Source: Eubacteriales bacterium
GTDB taxonomy: Bacteria > Bacillota > Clostridia > Lachnospirales > Lachnospiraceae
DNA length: 64,000 nt
NCBI GenBank assembly: GCA_030536755.1
Contig: JAUNPJ010000004.1
Coordinates: 18,105 to 82,104, forward strand
Reading direction: 5' to 3'
The notes under the pieces are model-generated. The model was not told the origin of the DNA. It did no database searches and worked only from the letters and a program-made list of their open reading frames with translations. The translations under genes and the position numbers were made by a program. Positions 42,593 to 51,494 of this stretch are shown one piece after another (the first letter of the stretch is position 1; each line of letters opens with the position of its first letter).

Positions 42593-45029
42593 AATCGGAG
42601 TATTGACGGCAGTGTTTGTGATGACTGTATTTTTGACAGCACTGCTGATGAACAGTGAAAATACAGACAATATGGGAGAACTGGATGAACCGACGCTTCC
42701 AGTGATCATGGCGGAAATCGATGGAAATCTGGTCAATCCAATGTTTGGTTATCGCCAGCAGATGGAGGTGGATTTTAGCAGAGAGGGTCTGACCCCGGTC
42801 GATACTACAAGAAAGGTGAGAATTGCGGTAAAACCGTTTGACCAGAAGATTCAGAGTCTTTCTTATGAAATCAGGACTTCGGACGGAAGCGAGATCCTTG
42901 AAAATCAGATTATCAAGAAACTTACAAAGTCGGACGGTTATCTGAAAGCCACGCTTGAATTAAAATCCGAAAAAATGCTGATGAATCAGGAATATTCCCT
43001 GAAAATCGAATTGGATCTGGAAGATGGTCCCGCTTACTATTACACAAGAGTGATTCAGAGATCTGGATTAAGTACGAGCCATTATGTGGAGTTCGTACAG
43101 GGATTCTATCAGAAATGTCTCAATAAAAATACGGCCTCGGAGCTGGCCGACTATATCGAACCGAACAATTCTGCGAGCAGCAGCAATTTTACCAATGTGA
43201 CGATCCATTCGACGCTGGATTGTATCACCTGGGGTTCTCTTGCACCGCAGATGGTACGGACGGGAGTTCCTGTTATTCGGGAAATGAATGAGACGACGGG
43301 AAGCGTTACGATCAGCTATCAGATATCTGCAAAGAACACGGATGGCGGTACAGAACTCTATGAGGTAAATGATTTCTACCGTATGCGTTATACACAGGAG
43401 CGAGTGATGCTTCTTGATTTTCAGAGATCGGCCCAGCAGGTATTTGATCCGACACTTTCCGTTGCAAATGCACAGGGCTTGAACCTTGGAGTTGTATCAA
43501 AGGACCTGGAGTATGTGACGAACCCAAGTGCAGATATTGTGGCGTTTGTCCAGACGGGAGATTTGTGGTCTTACAGCCAGAGTGCGAGTAAGGCAACCCG
43601 GATCTTCAGTTTCCGGCGGGATAAAAATTCTGACGAGCGTGATGACAATCTGCAGCATGGTATGCAGGTTTTGCAGGTGGATGAATCCGGTGACATGGAT
43701 TTTGTGGTATATGGATATATGAACCGGGGACCTCATGAGGGATATGTAGGAGTTGCGGTCTATCATTACAACAGCACGCAGAATGCGATTGAGGAGCGTG
43801 TATTTGTCCCAAGTACATTATCATATGAATTTTTGGAGCGTGATCTGGAAAAACTGATTTATGTGAGTGAAAACAATCAGATGTTTCTGATGACAGGCGG
43901 AAAGCTGTATCAGATTGATATTGAAGAACAGTCTTATCAGACGATTCAGGATTATATCGATCAGGAGTGCTTTGTGGTGTCTTCGGATAATTCACATGCG
44001 GCATGGACGAAAGAGATGGAGCCTTATGGATCAACGGAAGTGACGGAGATTGATTTTGAACAGGCAAAGACAAGAACTCTGAAAGCTGCCTCCGGACAAT
44101 ATATCCGTCTTTTGGGATACATGAATGAAGATCTGGTGTATGGGTTTGCCAGTCAGAAAAATGTGAAAGTTGACAGCAAGGGTGAGACGACCTTTCCTAT
44201 GACCACGATTAAAATTGAAAATTTTGACGGCACAGTAAAGAAAGAGTATCAGAAAGAGGATATGTATATCACGCAGGCCAATTTAAGTGAAACACTGCTG
44301 GAAATGCAGCTTTCTGAGAAAAAAGGAAATACGTATGTGTATAAGACCTCTGAGAATATTATGAATAATAAAAAGGCAGTGGAGGAATCCGTGACACAAA
44401 ATACGGTTTATACAGAACGCCGCGGAATGGTGGTGCGGCTTGATTTTAAGCAGACTGTCAGCAATCCGGATCCGGTTGTGCTTACGGCAAAGGTTAAGGC
44501 GATGGAAAATGCCAATATTCTCGATATGGGTGTGCAGGCTTCGGACGAGGAGGCATATTATGTGTATGCCAAAGGAATGCTGGACAGTGTCTATTCAAGT
44601 CCGGCCGCAGCGGTGAAACGGGCAGATGCCATGACTGGCGTTGTGCTGAATCGCCGGCAGCAGTATGTCTGGGAGCGAGGCAACAAGAAAACGAGGATCA
44701 AGCTGAATCAGAAAGAAATTCCGGATGCCGTTTTGGATGCTCCGCTTTCTGCAAAAGAATTGCAAGATGAACTTGGAGATTCGTTTTCTGTGTTGGATCT
44801 GACTGGCTGTACGCTGGATAGTGTGCTGTATGAGGTCAGTATACAAAGACCGGTCATTGCAGCAATCAAGGGCGGAAAGAGTCTGGTCATTGTAGGGTAT
44901 GATGCTTACAATACGCTTGTTTATAATCCGGAAGATGGTAAGACAAGCTATATGGGAATGCAGGACAGTACCAAGGCTTTTGAGGAAGCCGGAAATATTT
45001 TTATCAGTTATATTGAAAAGCTAAAATAG
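42573..45029 (+). CDS. Membrane-anchored extracellular protein of unknown function with degenerate C39-peptidase-like C-terminus
   Basis: 818 residues from TTG 42573, chosen because AGGAGG (42561-42566) is ideally spaced; earlier in-frame codons lie inside the methyltransferase gene. An N-terminal membrane helix (KIGVLTAVFVMTVFLTALLM) is followed by a long extracellular part rich in beta strands, with propeller-like repeats around residues 340-620 (YQIDIEEQSYQTIQDYI; RIFSFRRDK). The last 90 residues (LTGCTLDSVLYEVSIQRPVIAAIKGGKSLVIVGYDAYNTLVYNPEDG) resemble a papain-like C39 fold, but the usual catalytic His before the GYD turn is missing (SLVIVGYD). Probably inactive as a protease. Unknown role, perhaps envelope-related. 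Confidence 0.75.
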   Translation: MKKIAIKIGVLTAVFVMTVFLTALLMNSENTDNMGELDEPTLPVIMAEIDGNLVNPMFGYRQQMEVDFSREGLTPVDTTRKVRIAVKPFDQKIQSLSYEIRTSDGSEILENQIIKKLTKSDGYLKATLELKSEKMLMNQEYSLKIELDLEDGPAYYYTRVIQRSGLSTSHYVEFVQGFYQKCLNKNTASELADYIEPNNSASSSNFTNVTIHSTLDCITWGSLAPQMVRTGVPVIREMNETTGSVTISYQISAKNTDGGTELYEVNDFYRMRYTQERVMLLDFQRSAQQVFDPTLSVANAQGLNLGVVSKDLEYVTNPSADIVAFVQTGDLWSYSQSASKATRIFSFRRDKNSDERDDNLQHGMQVLQVDESGDMDFVVYGYMNRGPHEGYVGVAVYHYNSTQNAIEERVFVPSTLSYEFLERDLEKLIYVSENNQMFLMTGGKLYQIDIEEQSYQTIQDYIDQECFVVSSDNSHAAWTKEMEPYGSTEVTEIDFEQAKTRTLKAASGQYIRLLGYMNEDLVYGFASQKNVKVDSKGETTFPMTTIKIENFDGTVKKEYQKEDMYITQANLSETLLEMQLSEKKGNTYVYKTSENIMNNKKAVEESVTQNTVYTERRGMVVRLDFKQTVSNPDPVVLTAKVKAMENANILDMGVQASDEEAYYVYAKGMLDSVYSSPAAAVKRADAMTGVVLNRRQQYVWERGNKKTRIKLNQKEIPDAVLDAPLSAKELQDELGDSFSVLDLTGCTLDSVLYEVSIQRPVIAAIKGGKSLVIVGYDAYNTLVYNPEDGKTSYMGMQDSTKAFEEAGNIFISYIEKLK

Positions 45030-45043
45030 GAGGTCACAGAAGA

Positions 45044-46159
45044 ATGGACAGCAGAATTGAAAAACTGGCAGAAGTACTGGTAAATTACTCGTGTCATGTG
45101 CAGCAAGGGGAAAAAGTTTATATCCACTATATCGGAAAAGATACCACAGATCTGGCAAGACAGATTGTGAAAGAGGTATATAAAGCAGGCGGTGTTCCTT
45201 TTGTACATTTTACGGATCCGCAGATGCAAAGAGAAGTTCTTCTGCACTGCACAAAAGAGCAGATGGAAGACATGGCAAAGGTAGATGCCATGGAGATGGA
45301 TATGATGGACTGCTATATTGCGGTTCGCGGAAGCGACAATGTGTCCGAGCTCTCGGACGTTCCTTCTGAGCAAATGGGCTATTATGAGAAATATTATGCC
45401 ACACCGGTGCACCATGAGAGACGTGTGCCGCATACAAAATGGGTGGTTCTGCGTTATCCGAACAAGGCGATGGCGCAGCTTTCCCAGACCAGCACGGAAG
45501 CCTTTGAGGATTTCTATTACAAGGTATGCACGCTCGATTATTCGAAAATGAATGAGGCGATGGCTTATCTGGTGGACTACATGAACCGAACAGACAAAGT
45601 GCGTATGACAGGTCCCGGAACGGACATTGTTTTTTCCATTAAAGATATTCCTGCACAGCCTTGTGCTGGAAATATGAACATTCCGGACGGAGAAGTTTAT
45701 ACGGCACCTGTTCGTGATTCCATCAACGGTACGATCACGTATAATACACCGTCGCTGTACCAGGGATTCACATTTGAAAATGTCAGCCTGACATTCAAAG
45801 ACGGAAAGATTGTTCAGGCAACGGCGAATGATACGAAGCGCCTCAATGAAGTGCTGGATACAGATGAGGGTGCCCGCTATGTGGGCGAGTTTGCCATCGG
45901 TGTGAATCCATATATTCTGGAGCCGATGAAGGATATTCTGTTTGATGAAAAAATTCAGGGTTCCGTTCACTTTACGCCGGGTAATTGTTACGAAGATGCT
46001 TACAATGGCAACAGTTCGGCTATCCATTGGGATCTGGTATGGATTCAGAGGCCGGAATACGGCGGCGGAGAAATCTACTTTGATGATGTGCTGATCCGCA
46101 AAGACGGACGTTTCGTCGTTCCGGAACTGGAATGCCTCAATCCGGAAAACCTGATTTAA
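45044..46159 (+). CDS. M29 family aminopeptidase (AmpS/PepS/AmpT type)
   Basis: Cytoplasmic dinuclear metallo-aminopeptidase, 371 residues. Features of M29: N-terminal RIEKLAEVLVNYSCHVQQGEKVYI, the metal-binding C-terminal domain with NMNIPDGEVYTAPVRDSINGTI, the Glu-rich FENVSLTFKDGKI, GEFAIGVNPYI and SAIHWDLVWIQRPEYGGGEIYFDD. It trims peptides for amino-acid supply. AGGAGGTCACAGAAGA before ATG 45044; 14 bp after the preceding gene, so probably in the same operon, closed by a very strong terminator. Confidence 0.93.
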   Translation: MDSRIEKLAEVLVNYSCHVQQGEKVYIHYIGKDTTDLARQIVKEVYKAGGVPFVHFTDPQMQREVLLHCTKEQMEDMAKVDAMEMDMMDCYIAVRGSDNVSELSDVPSEQMGYYEKYYATPVHHERRVPHTKWVVLRYPNKAMAQLSQTSTEAFEDFYYKVCTLDYSKMNEAMAYLVDYMNRTDKVRMTGPGTDIVFSIKDIPAQPCAGNMNIPDGEVYTAPVRDSINGTITYNTPSLYQGFTFENVSLTFKDGKIVQATANDTKRLNEVLDTDEGARYVGEFAIGVNPYILEPMKDILFDEKIQGSVHFTPGNCYEDAYNGNSSAIHWDLVWIQRPEYGGGEIYFDDVLIRKDGRFVVPELECLNPENLI

Positions 46160-46207
46160 AAATCCTGTTTGTCGGGGGAATGAACGCCCCCGACAAACAG
46201 GATTTTT
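46160..46207. terminator. Bidirectional terminator between the aminopeptidase and the beta-propeller gene
   Basis: AAATCCTGTTTGTCGGGGG and its exact complement form a 19-bp stem, with A-run and T-run ends. Confidence 0.95.
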
Positions 46208-46211
46208 GTGT

Positions 46212-48170
46212 TTACCATTGAATGGAATCCGTGAGTCTGAAATTGTTGCTCATATTGAACTTGGAGAGGGATTCCTGTGTGGAGAGATAGAAGCTGTCTC
46301 CAATATAGAGGCCTCTTGCGTATGAGATATTCTCTTCCGCGTCATCCAGTGTGCAGGTAAATACCTGTGTGAATCCATTTGTCTCGTCATATCGGAACAG
46401 ACTGTATACGGCAGTGAGAGACTGCTGCTTCGATTCATCTTCCAGAATGTAGGCGAATCCGAAAAGATTCTTCTCGCTATCAATCATCACACATTTATAG
46501 TCATTCATAGCAGGACAGTCGTAGGGGTAGATATCCTCCAGAACTGTCTTATTTTTTTCAGTTACGTTGGTCGGATCGCTGGTGTCAAACATTGATAATT
46601 TCAATCCGAGTCTTTCCTGTGTATCCGGGTCTGTCTCCCAGCCGATGCCAAGAAGCAGGTTATCGCCGTACGGATGCAGATATTCCGAGAAACCAGTGAT
46701 TTTCAACTCACCCAGAATGATTGGATTTTTCGGGTCAGATAAATCTGCGGAAAACAGCGGATCCATCTGGCGGTAGGTAACGAAGTAACCAGTATTTCCC
46801 ATCAGTCGTGCGGAATAAATACTTTCTCCCGGTGCAAGGTCATCAATTTTTCCTACAATCTGTAAGTCTTCATTGAGAACAAACAGTGCATTGATATTTG
46901 TGCCGCTGTAACCGTCCCAGTAAGTGGATACGACGCGCAGGTGATCCTTGTATTCATCCAGAGAAAAACTGCTGTTTAAGGAACCTTTCACGGAACCGGC
47001 AGCTCTGGCAGTCAGAGTTCCATCTTTCATGAGAAAGCTCATAATCTGTGTGTAGTTGGAGGAATGGTTCCAGTCTCCATTGCAGATAAAAATATGGTTT
47101 TGACTCACGTAATATAACTCACAGCCCGAGAGAATGACTTTTTTATCAGCCGCTGTATCCGGGGTACTCTGATTTACAGAGGAGATAACCAGATATTCCT
47201 GACTGCTGCAGGTATCCGGGAGATAGATGTCATCCGCGGAGACAGTTTCTTCACCGATACGCGGCACAGCCTCTTCCATTCCTGAAGAACGAGAGGGAAT
47301 CTGTGCATAGCAGGAAGTGAACAGATACATCCATTCACCGGATTTTCTGGAACTTTCGTAATCGCCATCCTGTGTAATGCTGCCCTTCAGCACCGGCTTT
47401 TTGGGATTGCTGATGTCATAGGTGTAAAGTGTCGTAATGCTGCTGCTTTCTGTGTAGTAGACAGAAGCGGAATTTTCTTTCAGTGAAGTTCTGCTGCCGG
47501 ATGTAATTACCTGAAGACAGGTACCGTCCACATACATTTCTTCCAGAGGTTCTCCCTTGTTTTCCAACAAAATTTCTTTGATACATTTCATGGAAGCGGC
47601 ATCGACAATAGAAATACCGCGATTTCTCTTGAGAATATAAAGATACGTGCCATCTGTTTTTACGAGATCACCCTCATCGATGCCTTCCGTGCGAAGATTG
47701 GTCGTGGAGTAATCTTTGGAAGCAGCAGCGTTTTGGGAAACAGCCATATCCGCAGAACCGGTATCGGCAGCTGCAGATTCTGCAACGCTTTCCTCGACCA
47801 TTCCCTCATCATAAACGGTATCATATTCCTTCTCATATGTTTTGAGTGCTTTGTAAAGTTCCTTGTAATCTGAGATGGACTGCAGAGAGTAACTTTCTTC
47901 CATACAGGCTTCTTCAGACATTTCCTCAGAACGTTCCATGCCATCTCCATCCATGATTGAGTTTTGAATCATACGATTCATACCAAAGACGCCGATGGAC
48001 AGCACGACAATAGCGGCTGCGGCCGAAGCAAAAAAGCGGGTGGGAAAACGACGGATTTTTCCGGAGGATTCCTCCAGACGTTTCTGAACAGCTTCGGGTT
48101 TGAGAGAATCTGGTGTTTCTATGCTTTCGGCAGACTGTTTGATTTTATTGCGTAAGAAATCGTCATTCAT
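46212..48170 (-). CDS. Membrane-anchored secreted beta-propeller protein next to an ECF sigma factor
   Basis: 652 residues. A cytoplasmic N-terminal 40 residues, a membrane helix at about 45-64 (FFASAAAAIVVLSIGVFGM), an acidic linker to about 150, then the long beta-propeller domain of the PF09826 family (DYSTTNLRTEGIDEGDLVKTDGTYLYIL and repeated YDISNPKKPVLKG / LFVLNEDLQIVGKIDDL blades). Encoded 17 bp after the sigma factor gene. The N-terminal cytoplasmic stretch and single helix fit a membrane anti-sigma or sensor, though no ZAS zinc motif is visible, so the anti-sigma role is inference. GGAGG precedes ATG 48170. Confidence 0.85.
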   Translation of the reverse strand: MNDDFLRNKIKQSAESIETPDSLKPEAVQKRLEESSGKIRRFPTRFFASAAAAIVVLSIGVFGMNRMIQNSIMDGDGMERSEEMSEEACMEESYSLQSISDYKELYKALKTYEKEYDTVYDEGMVEESVAESAAADTGSADMAVSQNAAASKDYSTTNLRTEGIDEGDLVKTDGTYLYILKRNRGISIVDAASMKCIKEILLENKGEPLEEMYVDGTCLQVITSGSRTSLKENSASVYYTESSSITTLYTYDISNPKKPVLKGSITQDGDYESSRKSGEWMYLFTSCYAQIPSRSSGMEEAVPRIGEETVSADDIYLPDTCSSQEYLVISSVNQSTPDTAADKKVILSGCELYYVSQNHIFICNGDWNHSSNYTQIMSFLMKDGTLTARAAGSVKGSLNSSFSLDEYKDHLRVVSTYWDGYSGTNINALFVLNEDLQIVGKIDDLAPGESIYSARLMGNTGYFVTYRQMDPLFSADLSDPKNPIILGELKITGFSEYLHPYGDNLLLGIGWETDPDTQERLGLKLSMFDTSDPTNVTEKNKTVLEDIYPYDCPAMNDYKCVMIDSEKNLFGFAYILEDESKQQSLTAVYSLFRYDETNGFTQVFTCTLDDAEENISYARGLYIGDSFYLSTQESLSKFNMSNNFRLTDSIQW

Positions 48171-48187
48171 GTTTTGGGTCCTCCTTT

Positions 48188-48661
48188 CTAAGATTCCAGC
48201 CAGGTGCGCATTTTCTGCAGGGCCCGGCTTTCTTTCGAACGCACGGTGGCATCCTTCAGATGCAGGATTCGCGCTGTTTCTTTGCTGGTGTAGCCGCCGA
48301 AAAGATGCATGGAGATGATCAGACGCTCTTCGTCTGTCAGGCGGCCAAATGCCTGCCGGATCTGCAGATTCTCATCCAGAGGAAAATCTGCGGCCAATTC
48401 TTCCGGCAGAGGTGTTGTCTTATGTACATATTCCTTGAGTTTTCGTTTGCATTTTACAGATAAGATTTTAAAAATCCAGGGTCTGAAAGACTCCTTCCGG
48501 CGAAGCTTGCCAAAACTGTGATAGCCGTCTACAATGGCTTCGCTGACCACATCCTCTGCATCCTGAGGGTGCCCCAGCGTGTATCGTGCAAATTTATACA
48601 TATCCTGATAGACTTCTTCGTATAAGGCGGCAAATTCCCGGGTACTGGTACCATTTCCCAT
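48188..48661 (-). CDS. ECF-type RNA polymerase sigma factor
   Basis: 157 residues with sigma-2 (about 8-72: YEEVYQDMYKFARYTLGHPQDAEDVVSEAIVDGYHSF) and sigma-4 (about 100-155: RLTDEERLIISMHLFGGYTSKETARILHLKDATVRSKESRAL). It directs RNA polymerase to a small stress or envelope regulon. Start at 48661 follows TGAGGTCGCCT; an in-frame ATG at 48673 overlaps that ribosome site and is rejected. First gene of a two-gene operon with the membrane propeller protein. Autoregulation is usual for the class. Confidence 0.93.
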   Translation of the reverse strand: MGNGTSTREFAALYEEVYQDMYKFARYTLGHPQDAEDVVSEAIVDGYHSFGKLRRKESFRPWIFKILSVKCKRKLKEYVHKTTPLPEELAADFPLDENLQIRQAFGRLTDEERLIISMHLFGGYTSKETARILHLKDATVRSKESRALQKMRTWLES

Positions 48662-48713
48662 AGGCGACCTCATTTCTTTTTCGTGATCTTGTCTTCCTGT
48701 TTCATTTATATAG

Positions 48714-48726
48714 TGTTATCATAACA
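48714..48726. promoter_or_regulatory. Short dyad in the sigma factor/exonuclease divergent gap
   Basis: TGTTAT-C-ATAACA, a perfect 13-base dyad between the divergent genes; it may be an operator or belong to overlapping promoters. Confidence 0.3.
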
Positions 48727-48809
48727 TAAAAGTGTTGCATCCTTTTGAAAAAAAATATAACATGGACACTAACAGAAAGTATAATAGGCAGACAATACAG
48801 GAGGCGCTT

Positions 48810-49859
48810 ATGAAAATCATTCATACAGCAGATATTCATCTGGGGGCATCCCCGGATTCGGAATACGACTGGAGTAAAGGACGAAAGGAAGAAATATGGG
48901 ATACCTTTCGAAGCCTGATTCGAAAGACAGGAGAAGAAAAAGCAGATCTTCTGTTGATTGCAGGAGATTTGTTTCACAGACAGCCGCTGAAAAGTGAACT
49001 AAAAGAAGTGAATTATCTGTTTTCGCAGATCCCGGACACGCAGGTAGTTCTGATGGCGGGAAATCATGACTATATGAAAAAAGATTCTTATTACAGAAGT
49101 TTCAAATGGAATGAAAATGTGACTTTTTTTGGCAGCCAGAAGCTGGAGCGGGTATATCTGAAAAAAATACATACGTATGTATACGGGTTCAGCTATGAAA
49201 GCAGGGAAATCCGGGAGGCCTGCTATGATGAGTGTGTGCCGGGAAAGGAACCGGGTTTTCACATTTTATTGGCACACGGAGGAGATGAAAAGCATATTCC
49301 GATACGATTTCCAAAGCTGGCATCGGCAGGATTTGATTATGCAGCACTTGGACATATTCACAAGCCGAGAATGTTTGACCGGGGGATGGCGTACGCAGGG
49401 ACGCTGGAGCCGGTGGACAGAAATGATTTTGGCAGTCACGGCTATGTGAAAGTCCTTTTGACAGAGAGTGCTTCTCATGTTCAGTTTGTACCGTTTGCAA
49501 AACGAAGCTATATTCCTCTGGAAATCTGTGTACATGAGGATATGGCACAGTCCGAACTGGAGGAGATTGTCCGTGAGGACATCCGCCAGAATGGTGAGGA
49601 AAACATATACCATTTGTCGCTCGTTGGTGTTCGTGAGCCGGATCTGGAATATAACACAAACAGGCTTCTGCATCAGGGGCGAATTGTCAGCGTGGAGGAT
49701 TATACAGAACCTGCGCTTGATATCCATCTGCTGCATCAGCAGTATGATGGAACGATGATTGGAGCATACATAGAACAATTTCCGAGGGAGCCGGAGGGTA
49801 TGGAACTGAAGGCACTTCAGTATGGAATTCAGGCATTATTGGAGACAAAACAGATATGA
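48810..49859 (+). CDS. DNA repair exonuclease, SbcD/YhaO-like metallophosphoesterase
   Basis: Mre11/SbcD-type nuclease. 349 residues from ATG 48810 (CAGGAGGCGCTT before it). Metallophosphoesterase signature residues are in order: TADIHLGASP, GDLFHRQPL, AGNHDYM, LLAHGGDEKH and ALGHIHKPRM, supplying the Asp, His and Asn metal ligands. It overlaps by 4 bp the partner SbcC/YhaN-like ATPase gene, with which it should form a complex that processes DNA ends or hairpins. Slightly shorter than SbcD, and YhaO-like in length. Confidence 0.92.
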   Translation: MKIIHTADIHLGASPDSEYDWSKGRKEEIWDTFRSLIRKTGEEKADLLLIAGDLFHRQPLKSELKEVNYLFSQIPDTQVVLMAGNHDYMKKDSYYRSFKWNENVTFFGSQKLERVYLKKIHTYVYGFSYESREIREACYDECVPGKEPGFHILLAHGGDEKHIPIRFPKLASAGFDYAALGHIHKPRMFDRGMAYAGTLEPVDRNDFGSHGYVKVLLTESASHVQFVPFAKRSYIPLEICVHEDMAQSELEEIVREDIRQNGEENIYHLSLVGVREPDLEYNTNRLLHQGRIVSVEDYTEPALDIHLLHQQYDGTMIGAYIEQFPREPEGMELKALQYGIQALLETKQI

Positions 49860-51421
49860 TTATTAACAAATTGGAAATAAAGAATTTTGGGAAGCTTCAC
49901 GAAAAGCAGGTGAAGCTTGGAGCGGGCGTCAATGTGGTTTACGGTGAGAACGAAAGCGGAAAATCCACGCTGCATACGTTTATCCGCAGTATGTTGTTTG
50001 GCGTGGAGCGCTTGCGCGGAAAAGCGGCGAGGACAGATACTTATAACCGGTGCGAGCCCTGGGAAAATCCAACTTATTATGCGGGAAATATGGAATTTAC
50101 GTGTGGGGGAAAGCCTTTTTTGCTGTCGAGAAATTTTTATAAAGAAACGGAAAATGCCCGTCTTGTAAGTCTGGAGGATGGGGAGCATCTTTCTGTGGAA
50201 AACAGAGATCTGCAGATGCTTCTCGGAGGAATCAATGAGGGGATTTTTGACAATACCGTTTCTATCGGACAGCTAAAATGTGTAACGGGACGTTCGCTTG
50301 CGGAGGAACTGCAGAATTATATTGCCAATTATGAGAGCGGCGGTGATGTGGATATGAATCCTGCACAGGCAGCTGCAAATCTGAAAGAGAAGAGACGCAG
50401 GCTGCAGACGCAGAAAAAACAGGAGCAGTCACAGCTGGAACTCAAGCTTCGGGAGCTGCAGGCAAAACAGGAGCTTTTGCAGGCGCAGCAGGAAACCTGC
50501 CGAAGAAAGATGGAGGAATTTGCAGAGAAAGAAAAGAAAGAAAGCATCCCTGCAAAACAGTCTGGCGAAGAAAGACCTTCCAGGAAGTCAGCTCAGTCAG
50601 CAGGAAGTATCCAGAATATTTGGAATAAAATGGCGATTGCATGGACTGCGTTGGCGGTACTATTTTTGATCCTTGGTTTTGGATTCTGGGGAGATGTGAA
50701 ATCCGTCATCTTTTTTGTACTGTCATGCGGAGCCGGTATCCAGGTTCCTGTCAGTTTTTTGATTCAGCGATATCTGGCAGGAAAGGCGCGGGAAGTTTCA
50801 GCAAAGAAGAGTCCTGCAGAAGACACGCAGAAGGAACAGCATGGAGAGTCAGAGGGAAAATGGCAGCAGATGCAGGAGGAATGGCAGGAGCGCCAGGTGA
50901 TGCTGGAAAATCTGCAGCAGGAGCAGGAAGAACTGCAGAATATGCAGTATGAAACAAGTCAGACAGATGAAGAAATCGAAGCTGTCAATTATGCAATTGC
51001 GATGATGGAGAAGACGGTCAGTGGCATGCAGAAAAGTGTGGGAGGCCAGATACGTCGACGCACCGGAGAAATTTTGAGTGAACTGACAGACGGCAAATAT
51101 TCCAATATTCTCATAGAGCCTAACATGGATATTCGTGTACAAACCATTCAGAAATCAATCGAGCTGCATCAGCTCAGCCGTGGAACGCTGGAACAGGTGT
51201 ACTTTGCGCTGCGTATGGCCGTCAGCGAAGTGCTGTGTGCACAGGAAAAGATGCCGGTGATTCTGGATGATGTGTTTGCCATGTACGATGAAAAACGCCT
51301 TGAGAAGACGCTGAAGTGGCTTGTGGAACATAAGGAACAAGTGATTATTCTGACCTGCCACAAAAGAGAGGGAGAAATCCTCGATCGGATGGGCGTGCTG
51401 CATAAGAAGATAAATTTGTAA
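49856..51421 (+). CDS. SbcC/YhaN-like ATPase with internal membrane segments
   Basis: 521 residues. The N-terminal ABC half begins MIINKLEIKNFGKLHEKQV with Walker A VYGENESGKSTLHTF; a coiled coil rich in Gln, Glu and Lys fills about 165-245; two hydrophobic helices (about 258-300, WTALAVLFLILGFGFW and SVIFFVLSCGAGIQVPVSF) follow; a second coiled coil at 320-400 leads to the C-terminal half with LSRGTLEQVYFALRMAV (signature) and VILDDVFAMYD (Walker B). The membrane helices in the middle are typical for the YhaN branch and absent from SbcC/Rad50. It should energise the YhaO-like nuclease at the membrane. Confidence 0.88.
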   Translation: MIINKLEIKNFGKLHEKQVKLGAGVNVVYGENESGKSTLHTFIRSMLFGVERLRGKAARTDTYNRCEPWENPTYYAGNMEFTCGGKPFLLSRNFYKETENARLVSLEDGEHLSVENRDLQMLLGGINEGIFDNTVSIGQLKCVTGRSLAEELQNYIANYESGGDVDMNPAQAAANLKEKRRRLQTQKKQEQSQLELKLRELQAKQELLQAQQETCRRKMEEFAEKEKKESIPAKQSGEERPSRKSAQSAGSIQNIWNKMAIAWTALAVLFLILGFGFWGDVKSVIFFVLSCGAGIQVPVSFLIQRYLAGKAREVSAKKSPAEDTQKEQHGESEGKWQQMQEEWQERQVMLENLQQEQEELQNMQYETSQTDEEIEAVNYAIAMMEKTVSGMQKSVGGQIRRRTGEILSELTDGKYSNILIEPNMDIRVQTIQKSIELHQLSRGTLEQVYFALRMAVSEVLCAQEKMPVILDDVFAMYDEKRLEKTLKWLVEHKEQVIILTCHKREGEILDRMGVLHKKINL

Positions 51422-51425
51422 GGAA

Positions 51426-51485
51426 GGGACAGGGGACAGGTTTGTGTCCGGATTTTTCCGGACACAAACCTGTCCCCTTTGTCCC
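51426..51485. repeat. REP-like palindrome, long form
   Basis: A 27-base arm (GGGACAGGGGACAGG...GTCCGGA, 51426-51452) is mirrored by 51457-51485 around a TTTT loop. It sits between convergent yhaN-like and GUS genes and probably terminates both. Same family as 56102, 62065 and 63556. Confidence 0.85.
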
Positions 51486-51494
51486 TTGTCCCTC

